A DNA stretch of 25,019 bases from NCBI GenBank assembly GCA_041659525.1, contig JBAZYC010000003.1:1-25019 (forward strand). Direction: 5' to 3'. The position numbers and the translations under genes are program-made. Positions 7,459 to 13,908 of the stretch are shown here, in pieces. How positions within the stretch are numbered: the first letter of the stretch is position 1; each line of letters starts with the position of its first letter. The DNA comes from JAAZKV01 sp041659525. Its GTDB lineage: Archaea; Iainarchaeota; Iainarchaeia; Iainarchaeales; JAAZKV01. The notes below the pieces were generated by a model. The model did not search any database. It had not been told where the DNA came from and was given only the letters and a program-made list of their open reading frames with translations.

Positions 7459-8562
7459 GTGGATAATAAAAATATAACAAAACTAAGAGTAGGAGTGCTA
7501 GGCGGAACAGGGATTGTGGGCCAGCACTATATTAGATTACTCGAAAATCACCCTTGGTTTAACGTAACCTACATTGCAGCCTCTCCAAATTCAGCAGGAA
7601 AAAAATATGTTGATGCTGTTAAAGGAAGATGGCACATGAATACTTCAATTCCAAAAGACGTTGCAGGACTTTTAGTGGAAGATGCGAATATTGTTTCAAA
7701 AGCAATTGGTAAATGTGACTTTGTTTTCTCAGCACTAGAACTAGATAAAGCAGCAACTGCTGCACTTGAAGAAGAATATGCAAAAAATGATATCCCTGTT
7801 GTTTCAAACTGCTCTGCGCATAGATTCACTGCGGATGTACCAATGATTATTCCTGAAATAAATCACGCACATTTGGATTTAATTAATATTCAAAAAAAGA
7901 AAAGGAATTGGAAAAAAGGATTCATTGTAGTGAAAACTAATTGTACTACTCAGAGTTATATCTCTCCGATTTATGCAATAGAAAAAGCGGGTTACAAAAT
8001 TAAAAAAATGTTCTTAACAACCATGCAAGCAACTTCAGGGGCAGGTTATCCCGGAGTTTCTTCAATGGATATGATTGATAATCTTGTTCCATTTATTAGT
8101 GGAGAAGAAGAAAAATGCCAAACAGAACCTTCAAAGATATTTGGAAAAATTACTGAAAACAAATTAGTTCTTGATAACTCAATAAAAATTTCAGCTCACT
8201 GCAACAGAGTGCCCGTAATTGACGGTCACACTGTTTGTGTAAGCATAGAATTTGAGGACAAATCAAAGAAACCATCTAAAGAAGAAATCATAAAAATTTG
8301 GAGAGAATTCTCTTCAGTTCCGCAAGAACTAAAACTACCTCAAGCACCAATACACCCAATTTATTATGCTGATGACGAAAATCGTCCACAACCAAGAAAA
8401 GACAGAGACAAGGACAAATCAATGGCAATAACAGTTGGAAGACTAAGAGATTGCGAATTATTTGACTACAAATTTGTTTCACTTGGCCACAACACTGTCC
8501 GAGGAGCTGCTGGCGGCGGAATACTAAACGCTGAATTACTAAAAGCAAAGGGCTTCTTGTAA
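7459..8562 (+). CDS. asd: Aspartate-semialdehyde dehydrogenase (archaeal/fungal type)
   Basis: Reduces aspartyl phosphate, made by the upstream kinase, to aspartate semialdehyde with NADPH. It has 367 residues: nucleotide-binding GVLGGTGIVGQHYIRLLENHP at the N-terminus, SNCSAHRF, the nucleophile Cys162 in VKTNCTTQ, the catalytic His257 in CNRVPVIDGH, and GRLRDCELFDYKFVSLGHNTVRGAAGGGILNAE at the C-terminus, which is characteristic of the archaeal/fungal branch rather than the usual bacterial enzyme. The start is GTG, with GGGGGAT 5 bases upstream. The stop codon lies inside the loop of a perfect 9-bp hairpin (8547-8569) that probably takes part in ending the transcript. Confidence 0.95.
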   Translation: MDNKNITKLRVGVLGGTGIVGQHYIRLLENHPWFNVTYIAASPNSAGKKYVDAVKGRWHMNTSIPKDVAGLLVEDANIVSKAIGKCDFVFSALELDKAATAALEEEYAKNDIPVVSNCSAHRFTADVPMIIPEINHAHLDLINIQKKKRNWKKGFIVVKTNCTTQSYISPIYAIEKAGYKIKKMFLTTMQATSGAGYPGVSSMDMIDNLVPFISGEEEKCQTEPSKIFGKITENKLVLDNSIKISAHCNRVPVIDGHTVCVSIEFEDKSKKPSKEEIIKIWREFSSVPQELKLPQAPIHPIYYADDENRPQPRKDRDKDKSMAITVGRLRDCELFDYKFVSLGHNTVRGAAGGGILNAELLKAKGFL

Positions 8563-8587
8563 GCCCTTTACAGGCAAAGGGTTTTTT
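8547..8587. terminator. Two overlapping hairpins and T-run between convergent asd and proB
   Basis: AAAGGGCTT (8547-8555) pairs perfectly with AAGCCCTTT (8561-8569); the same CCCTTT can instead pair with AAAGGG (8576-8581) to give CCCTTT-acaggc-AAAGGG followed at once by six T. The two folds exclude each other. The element covers the asd stop and lies 9 bases from the end of proB on the other strand, so it probably serves as a stop for asd. A near copy of the second hairpin is found in the repeats at 13601-13670. Confidence 0.75.
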
Positions 8588-8596
8588 ATAAATCTT

Positions 8597-9385
8597 TTAT
8601 TTTGCTTTTATAAAAGTCCCAATTGCTTTTCCTTTTGAAAATTTATTGAATGATTCAGACCCTGTAACAAAAACATTAATTCCAAATTTTTGAGCCTCAA
8701 AAATTGATTTTAGTTTTGAATCAATTCCTCCCCGTCCATCAGAAGAATTTTTTTCCATTTGCATTAATTCTTCTTTATTTTTTAATTCTATTATTATTTC
8801 CCCATCTTTTCCAATTAAACCATTTTTAGTAGTAAGCATTACAAGTAATTTAGCATCTAATTGATTTGCTAATAGTACTGAAAGAGAATCATTATCACTA
8901 AATGCTCCATTTTTTCTTAACTCTTCAGTTGCAACAACATCATTCTCATTTACTATTGGAACAATTTTTTGTTCAAACAAAAAATCAAAAGTATTTTTTA
9001 TGTTTATTACACAATCAGAATCAGTAAAGTCTCTTTGAGAAAGCAAAACTTGCCCACACTCAATACCAAGTGCTTCAAATCTTTTTTTGTATTCATCCAT
9101 TAAATAAATTTGACCAATTGCAGCAAGTCCTTGTTGAGGTTTAATATTAGTGGTTTCTTCTTGAAATTTAATTTTTCTTTTACCCATCCCAATAGCCCCA
9201 CTAGTTACTATTACCACTCTTTTTTTGGAATCCATTAAAAGAGAAGTTTCATAGACTAATTCCGTTAGAAATTTTTTGTTTAATTGAGTTGAATCCATTA
9301 AAACGTTGGTTCCAACTTTTATTAGAATAATATTTGAGTTACTAATTGCGTTAGAAATAGAACTATTTTGAAGGAATATACTCAC
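8597..9385 (-). CDS. proB: Glutamate 5-kinase, kinase domain only
   Basis: Phosphorylates glutamate for proline synthesis. It has 262 residues, the amino acid kinase domain alone: IKVGTNVL near the N-terminus, VIVTSGAIGMG, QQGLAAIGQ, VLLSQRDF, VPIVNENDVVA, FSDNDSLSVLLANQLDAKLLVMLTTKNGL and DGRGGIDSKLKS. Bacterial ProB is usually about 370 residues because of a C-terminal PUA domain, which is missing here; kinase-only forms exist. The start is a GTG at 9385; a nearby ATG at 9398 is in another frame and closes quickly. No ribosome binding site is obvious. The partner glutamate-5-semialdehyde dehydrogenase (proA) is not in the window. Related kinases (UMP, isopentenyl phosphate) lack this motif set, so the call is fairly firm. 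Confidence 0.85.
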   Translation of the reverse strand: MSIFLQNSSISNAISNSNIILIKVGTNVLMDSTQLNKKFLTELVYETSLLMDSKKRVVIVTSGAIGMGKRKIKFQEETTNIKPQQGLAAIGQIYLMDEYKKRFEALGIECGQVLLSQRDFTDSDCVINIKNTFDFLFEQKIVPIVNENDVVATEELRKNGAFSDNDSLSVLLANQLDAKLLVMLTTKNGLIGKDGEIIIELKNKEELMQMEKNSSDGRGGIDSKLKSIFEAQKFGINVFVTGSESFNKFSKGKAIGTFIKAK

Positions 9386-9475
9386 TTTTTTCAGTCATAA
9401 TAGATATACTAATTTGGCTTTATTAAGGATTCTTGAACAGTTAATGTAACAATTTGTACATAAACTAGTTTGTTT

Positions 9476-9517
9476 CAAGCACTCTAATCGAGTGCAAGCA
9501 CTCTATTTGAGTGCAAG
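9476..9517. repeat. Two 19-bp tandem hairpin repeats over the yhhQ stop codon
   Basis: CAAGCACTCtaatcGAGTG (9476-9494) is followed directly by CAAGCACTCtatttGAGTG (9495-9513) and a partial third copy (CAAG). Each unit folds as GCACTC-5 nt-GAGTGC. The yhhQ stop codon sits in the loop of the second unit. The element resembles the repeats at 2982-3072 and the hairpin at 17785-17802. Confidence 0.85.
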
Positions 9518-10213
9518 TGGATTAAAATTAGTTTTCTTATCAAAATAATCCAACCCTTCTTTTCTTTTTAGTAACTTAATTATCTTGTAAGTAATTGGGG
9601 TGAATAGTACTTCTATCCCTACTTTGAATAAGTAATTAGAAACAATTACTGCAACTAATAGTTCTATTGGAAGAATTCCAAAGAAAGCAATTGTGCAAAA
9701 CAAAATTGTATCAATTCCTTCTCCTATTATTGTAGAACCAATTGTTCTACTCCACAAGTATTTTCCTTTAGTAATTAATTTCATTTTTGCTAGAATAAAA
9801 GAATTTGAAAAAGAACCTGCAAGGTAAGCAATTAAACTTGCTAAAACAATTCTAGGAGTAATTCCTAAAATCAATTCAAACGCGGTTTGGTTTTCCCAGC
9901 CTACTGCAGGAGGAAGGAATTGCACTATCGCAAAAACAACGCTCATTAAAATTGCACAAAAGAAACCAATCCAAATAACTTTCCTTGCTTTAGAATAACC
10001 ATAAACTTCAGTTAATACATCTCCAAAAATATAAGCAATTGGAAAAAGAAGAGTTCCTCCATCAAAAGTAAAAGGGCCTAGTAAAAGAATCTTTGAAGAA
10101 GCAATATTTGAAATAAGAAGAGTGGCTACGAAAAGCGCCAAAATATATTCAAAATAACTAGTTGAATTTGAATTAAGACCCAAATTTACTTTGCTAAGCT
10201 TCTTTTGATCCAT
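9503..10213 (-). CDS. yhhQ: Queuosine/archaeosine precursor transporter (YhhQ/VUT family)
   Basis: A 236-residue integral membrane protein of the YhhQ (DUF165, VUT) family, which imports 7-deazaguanine precursors (preQ0/preQ1) for tRNA modification; archaea would use preQ0 for archaeosine. About six hydrophobic segments run from YILALFVATLLISNIASSKI to LLVAVIVSNYLFKVGIEVLFTPI. Family hallmarks include the early SNI-A-SKI segment, FPIAYIFGDVLTEVYGYSKARKVIW, and RTIGSTIIGEGIDTILFCTIAF. I chose the ATG at 10213 because a TTTAAAAAAA box is centred about 25 bases upstream, fitting a leaderless mRNA; a TTG at 10252 would add 13 residues but lies upstream of that box. The stop falls inside a tandem hairpin repeat. 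Substrate is inferred from family. Confidence 0.88.
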   Translation of the reverse strand: MDQKKLSKVNLGLNSNSTSYFEYILALFVATLLISNIASSKILLLGPFTFDGGTLLFPIAYIFGDVLTEVYGYSKARKVIWIGFFCAILMSVVFAIVQFLPPAVGWENQTAFELILGITPRIVLASLIAYLAGSFSNSFILAKMKLITKGKYLWSRTIGSTIIGEGIDTILFCTIAFFGILPIELLVAVIVSNYLFKVGIEVLFTPITYKIIKLLKRKEGLDYFDKKTNFNPLALK

Positions 10214-10233
10214 AAAATAATCAATAATGCTTG

Positions 10234-10243
10234 TTTTTTTAAA
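10234..10243 (-). promoter_or_regulatory. TATA-like box of yhhQ
   Basis: On the minus strand TTTAAAAAAA is centred about 25 bases before the ATG at 10213. This supports that start and a leaderless transcript. Confidence 0.45.
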
Positions 10244-10316
10244 GGAATACAAGCATAATATTAGTAGAGCGATTTGGTCAAACAGCCAGGATTATTATTA
10301 AAAGAAGGGATTTGTT

Positions 10317-10901
10317 TTGAAGAAACTTGGATTAGTTTTAATGTACTACTATAAACCCTATGGAGGACCTTTTTTTTCAGTAAAAGATACTTCTAAAGAA
10401 ACTCTTGAAGTGAGAGTTTTTGCTAAAGAAGGGAACCCTTCTAGACGATTTATTACTAATCCTGAAATTAGAGAGGCTTTAAGAAAAACTAATTTTTCTC
10501 AAAAAGAAGAATTTGGTCACATAAAATTTACTTACCACAAAAATACTAAAACTCTTGAGTACACTTTATTTTTTCCTTTGCCAGTTATTCCAAAAACTAC
10601 TGCAAAAGACAGAAGTGCTCCAGTTAAAGCATTTGCGAAAAAAGGAATAGCTTCTTTTATAGAAACCCGTGCACTAAAATATGCACTAACTAAATTTCCA
10701 GAAGCTACTAAAATTTCAGTTCATTTAGCAAAAGCCTCTATGCGAAGAAGAATACGTTTACTTGGATTTCACCATGCTAAAAAAACAGAATTAGAAGAAT
10801 TCAAATCAAAGCTTCGCGAACGAACCGCAGCAAATATTCTAAAAGCAAGAGCAAAGAAAAAGATTCTTTCAAAGTTAAAAAATTTAAGACCAAGGTTTTG
10901 A
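10317..10901 (+). CDS. Basic protein, tandem paralogue 1 (weak GNAT-like pattern)
   Basis: A 194-residue protein starting at TTG, with GGGATT 4 bases upstream and the opening MKKLGLVLMYY. The middle has beta-type segments (TLEVRVFAKEGNPSRRFI, GHIKFTYHKNTKTLEYTLFFPLP). The segment KGIASFIETRALKYALTKFP followed by KISVHLAKASMRRRIRLLGFHHA resembles the acetyl-CoA-binding and 'klGF' end of GNAT acetyltransferases, but the Q/R-x-x-G-x-G/A loop is not convincing, so this is only a suggestion. The C-terminal 40 residues are Lys/Arg-rich, which fits binding to nucleic acid or ribosomes. It is followed after 16 bp by a paralogue with the same layout. Function unknown. Confidence 0.75.
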   Translation: MKKLGLVLMYYYKPYGGPFFSVKDTSKETLEVRVFAKEGNPSRRFITNPEIREALRKTNFSQKEEFGHIKFTYHKNTKTLEYTLFFPLPVIPKTTAKDRSAPVKAFAKKGIASFIETRALKYALTKFPEATKISVHLAKASMRRRIRLLGFHHAKKTELEEFKSKLRERTAANILKARAKKKILSKLKNLRPRF

Positions 10902-10917
10902 AACAAAGGGGATTATT

Positions 10918-11550
10918 TTGAAAAAACTGGGATTAGTTATAGAATATATTCACAAACCTTATTCAGGAAATAATTATGAACAATTAGATGATTACACAAT
11001 TGCTGAGCGGGGAAATGCTGATTTTAGACAACACAATGCTAACCCTTGGTCAGGAAATGATTTTACAAAAGAAACTCTTGATGTAAAAATTTCTGTTGGA
11101 GAAGGAAGCCCTTCAGCAAATTTTATTACTTCTCCCGCAATTAGAGAAGCTCTAGCAAAAGCTGCTTATACAAAAGGAAGAAGCTTTGGGCATTTGATGT
11201 TTACTTATCACCCGCTGAAAAATTTACTTGAGTATACTCACTTTTTTCCAGTTCCAATAGATTTATACCACCCAAATTTGGGCCCGAAATTAGAATTTGA
11301 AGGAAAAGGGATTGCCTCGATTATTGAGACACGCGCACTAAAATTTGCTTTAAAAAAATTCCCTAAAACTCTAAAAGTTGTAATGAAGTTACCTTCAAGC
11401 TTTATGCAAGCAAGACTAAAAAAACTTGGATTTAATGCTGAACGCGAAATAGAACTTGCTAAGTTTAAAGCTAAACTGAGAAGCAAAGTTGCTTTAGATC
11501 TAAAAAGAGCAAGAGCAAAAAGAGTAATTACAAGAGGGCGAATAAAATAA
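10918..11550 (+). CDS. Basic protein, tandem paralogue 2 (weak GNAT-like pattern)
   Basis: A 210-residue paralogue of the gene just upstream. The same blocks occur in the same order: MKKLGLVIEYIHKPYSG, FTKETLDVKISVGEGSPSANFITSPAIREALAKA, GHLMFTYHPLKNLLEYTHFFPVP, GKGIASIIETRALKFALKKFP, MQARLKKLGFNAEREIELAKFKAKLR and a basic tail. It differs by an insert of about 25 residues after the first block. The TTG start is preceded by GGGGATT, the same initiation signal as the paralogue. Both genes likely share one transcript. The conserved Lys/Gly-Ile-Ala-Ser and Leu-Gly-Phe blocks are the best clue to function, but no family is certain. Confidence 0.75.
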   Translation: MKKLGLVIEYIHKPYSGNNYEQLDDYTIAERGNADFRQHNANPWSGNDFTKETLDVKISVGEGSPSANFITSPAIREALAKAAYTKGRSFGHLMFTYHPLKNLLEYTHFFPVPIDLYHPNLGPKLEFEGKGIASIIETRALKFALKKFPKTLKVVMKLPSSFMQARLKKLGFNAEREIELAKFKAKLRSKVALDLKRARAKRVITRGRIK

Positions 11551-11619
11551 AGATTAGATAATTCTTAGCTTAAACTAAGAATTAGTATAACTTTTCAAAT
11601 ATTTTTTTGAATTACTCTG

Positions 11620-11630
11620 TTTTTTAAATA
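11620..11630 (+). promoter_or_regulatory. TATA-like box of argS
   Basis: TTTTTTAAATA is centred about 36 bases before the argS ATG, implying a leader of about 10 bases that could just hold the GTTGATT seen before the start. The 110-bp gap 11551-11660 holds no gene. Confidence 0.45.
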
Positions 11631-11660
11631 GTTTTAGTTTCTTTTATTGTAGTTGATTAA

Positions 11661-13379
11661 ATGGATTTTAAGGACAAAATAGTGGATTTATTAGTAGCTC
11701 AAACAGCTTTACCTAAAGAGCAAATAATCTCTCTTTTAACAATTCCTCCAATTGGACTAGGCGATTATGCTTTCCCATGCTTTATAGTTGCAAAGAACTT
11801 AAAGAAGAACCCAATTGAGGTTTCTGTTGAACTTGCGAGCAAAATAAGCGCCCCTTTTATTGAAAAAGTTGAATCAAAAGGGCCTTACCTTAACATTTTC
11901 CTAGCAAAAAGTGCTCTCTCAGAGAGTGTACTTGAAGGAATATTTGTGGGAAGTGCATTTGAAGTAAAACTTGGTTCTGGAAAAGTAATGGTGGAATACT
12001 CAAGCCCAAATACAAACAAACCCCTTCATGTAGGACACTTGCGAAATAATATTTTAGGATCAGCAATTGCAAACCTTTTGAAAACCACTGGGCACAACGT
12101 AATCAAAACAAATTTGATTAACGATAGAGGGGTACACATTTGCAAGAGCATGCTCGCTTACAAATTATATGGAGATAATAAAGACCCTGCAAAAGAAGGA
12201 ATCAAATCTGACCACTTCGTTGGGGACATGTATGTAAAGTTTAGTGAAGAAGCAAAAAAAGATTTAACTCTAGAAGATAAAGCTCAAGAAATGCTAGTGC
12301 TTTGGGAAAAAGGGGACAGGGAAACAATAGAGCTTTGGAAAAAAATGAATAAGTGGGCAATTGATGGAATGAAACAAACTTACACTGATTTTGGAACAAC
12401 TTTTGATGATTGGTTCCTTGAAAGTGAATTATTTAAGAAAGGGGATGGAAAAAAAATAATTCAAGAAGGAATGGACAAAGGAATTTTTAAAAAAGAAGAT
12501 AATGGTGCAATAGTAGCAGTACTAGAACCAGAACTTCCTAATAAAGTTCTTCTTCGCGGAGATGGTACCTCTCTTTATGCAACAAATGATTTAGCTTTAA
12601 CTCAATACAAATTTGATGAATTCAAATTAGACAAAAGTATTTGGGTAGTAGCTAACGAACAAGACCTTTACTTCAAGCAATTATTTTCTATTTTTAATAA
12701 ACTAGAAAGAAAATGGGCAAAAAATTGTTTTCACTTAAGTTACGGATATGTTTCTCTTCCAAGTGGAAAAATGAAGTCAAGAGAAGGAACAGTAGTGGAT
12801 GCTGATGAATTACTAACTGAAGTAAAAGAACTTGCATTCAATGAAATAAAATCACGTTACCCAGAGTTAAGTGAAGAGAAGCAACAAAAAAGAGCTCACG
12901 CAATTGCTCTTGCTGGAATAAAATTCTTGCTTTTGAAAAACGACGCAAAAAAAGATATGGTTTTTGATAAACAACAAGCTCTTGCGTTTGATGGAGAAAC
13001 AGGCCCTTATATCCAATACTCTTTTGCTCGTGCAAAAAGCATTCTAAGAAAAGCAGAAAGTGAAAAAATTGATTTAAATAAATTAAACAAAGCAAATTTT
13101 TCTCTGCTTTCGCACGAAAAAGAAAAAGCACTTATAGTAGAACTTGAAAAATATTCTGACACAATAAAACGTTCTTGGGACGAATTATCATTACACCCCC
13201 TTTGCCACTTATTGTTATCAATTGCTGAAAAATTTAATACCTTTTACCACGAAGTGCCCGTACTAAAAGCAACGAACAAAGAAGAAGTACTCGCACGATT
13301 AGCTTTGGTAGAAGCAACTACAAAAGTACTAGAACAAGGACTAACTTTACTTGATATTGAAGCAATCAATGAAATGTAA
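11661..13379 (+). CDS. argS: Arginyl-tRNA synthetase
   Basis: Class I synthetase charging tRNA-Arg, 572 residues, normal family length. An N-terminal Add-1 tRNA-binding domain (GLGDYAFPCF...KGPYLNIFL) is followed by the HIGH motif as HVGH (123-126) within EYSSPNTNKPLHVGHLRNN, the INDRGVHICKSM segment, and the KMSKS loop as GKMKSREG (about 369-376), then the DALR anticodon-binding domain starting near DGETGPYIQYSFARAKSI and ending in VLEQGLTLLDIEAINEM. The ATG has GTTGATT 3 bases upstream. It converges with the gene at 13404, leaving only 24 bp between stops. Confidence 0.97.
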   Translation: MDFKDKIVDLLVAQTALPKEQIISLLTIPPIGLGDYAFPCFIVAKNLKKNPIEVSVELASKISAPFIEKVESKGPYLNIFLAKSALSESVLEGIFVGSAFEVKLGSGKVMVEYSSPNTNKPLHVGHLRNNILGSAIANLLKTTGHNVIKTNLINDRGVHICKSMLAYKLYGDNKDPAKEGIKSDHFVGDMYVKFSEEAKKDLTLEDKAQEMLVLWEKGDRETIELWKKMNKWAIDGMKQTYTDFGTTFDDWFLESELFKKGDGKKIIQEGMDKGIFKKEDNGAIVAVLEPELPNKVLLRGDGTSLYATNDLALTQYKFDEFKLDKSIWVVANEQDLYFKQLFSIFNKLERKWAKNCFHLSYGYVSLPSGKMKSREGTVVDADELLTEVKELAFNEIKSRYPELSEEKQQKRAHAIALAGIKFLLLKNDAKKDMVFDKQQALAFDGETGPYIQYSFARAKSILRKAESEKIDLNKLNKANFSLLSHEKEKALIVELEKYSDTIKRSWDELSLHPLCHLLLSIAEKFNTFYHEVPVLKATNKEEVLARLALVEATTKVLEQGLTLLDIEAINEM

Positions 13380-13403
13380 ATTGCAATTGAAAAAAATTAT
13401 CAA

Positions 13404-13850
13404 TTATCTTCTTAGTCCGCTTATCATTGAACTCATGAAAGCATTTTTTCTTTGCCTTGCAAAGAATCCTTGTACTGAGTTTTGTCTTTTTCTTATATTT
13501 TGATTTCTTTGAACACTAAAAGAAGTACTAAACATTCCATCGAATAATCCTGGTTTTCGGGGTTGAACCATTGGCACAGGTGCAAAACTTCTTCTTGCCT
13601 GTAAAGGGAATCCCTTTGCTTGTAAAGGGAATCCCTTTGCTTGTAAAGGGAATCCCTTTGCTTGTAAAGGTATTCTATTTAGTTGAACTTGACTAGGTTG
13701 GATTCGAATAGACCTGGGTCTAAAAGAAGAATTAGTTCTGAATCTATTTTGAGGAGAATACATTTGAGTTCTTCTAGTAGGGTTATAATACATAGGAGTT
13801 CTTTTTCTAGGAAGAAATAATCCAAATAAACTACTTACAATACCCATAAT
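13404..13850 (-). CDS. Basic repeat protein with tandem LQAKGFP units
   Basis: A 148-residue, Arg/Gln/Ser-rich protein of unknown function. With the ATG at 13850 it begins MGIVSSLFGLFLPRK, a short hydrophobic stretch that could insert in a membrane. The middle has three full LQAKGFP repeats and a fourth partial one, made by a 21-bp tandem DNA repeat. The rest is low-complexity and probably disordered (RRTQMYSPQNRFRTNSSFRPR; a basic tail ending in GLRR). A TTG at 13907, one base after the alaS stop, would add 19 residues; neither start has a clear ribosome binding site. It follows alaS on the same strand and may be co-transcribed. An open frame with a biased composition, so translation is likely but not certain. 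Confidence 0.6.
   Translation of the reverse strand: MMGIVSSLFGLFLPRKRTPMYYNPTRRTQMYSPQNRFRTNSSFRPRSIRIQPSQVQLNRIPLQAKGFPLQAKGFPLQAKGFPLQARRSFAPVPMVQPRKPGLFDGMFSTSFSVQRNQNIRKRQNSVQGFFARQRKNAFMSSMISGLRR
13601..13670 (-). repeat. 21-bp tandem repeat (3 copies plus partial) with internal palindrome
   Basis: On the plus strand the unit gtaaagggaatccctttgctt occurs at 13601-13621, 13622-13642 and 13643-13663, then a 7-base partial copy. Each unit contains AAAGGG-aat-CCCTTT. Across the unit junctions the minus strand reads CCCTTTACAAGCAAAGGG, one base different from the hairpin at 8564-8581 (CCCTTTACAGGCAAAGGG). The copies are identical to each other, so the expansion is recent or maintained. Confidence 0.95.
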
Positions 13851-13908
13851 ACCATAAGTATTATGTTTGAAGTTGTTATTATTTTTACTCTTTGCAGGAA
13901 ACAACAAC

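Noticed and set aside
13601..13670. CRISPR-like direct repeats
   Set aside because: Units are contiguous 21-mers with no spacers and in frame within a coding region.
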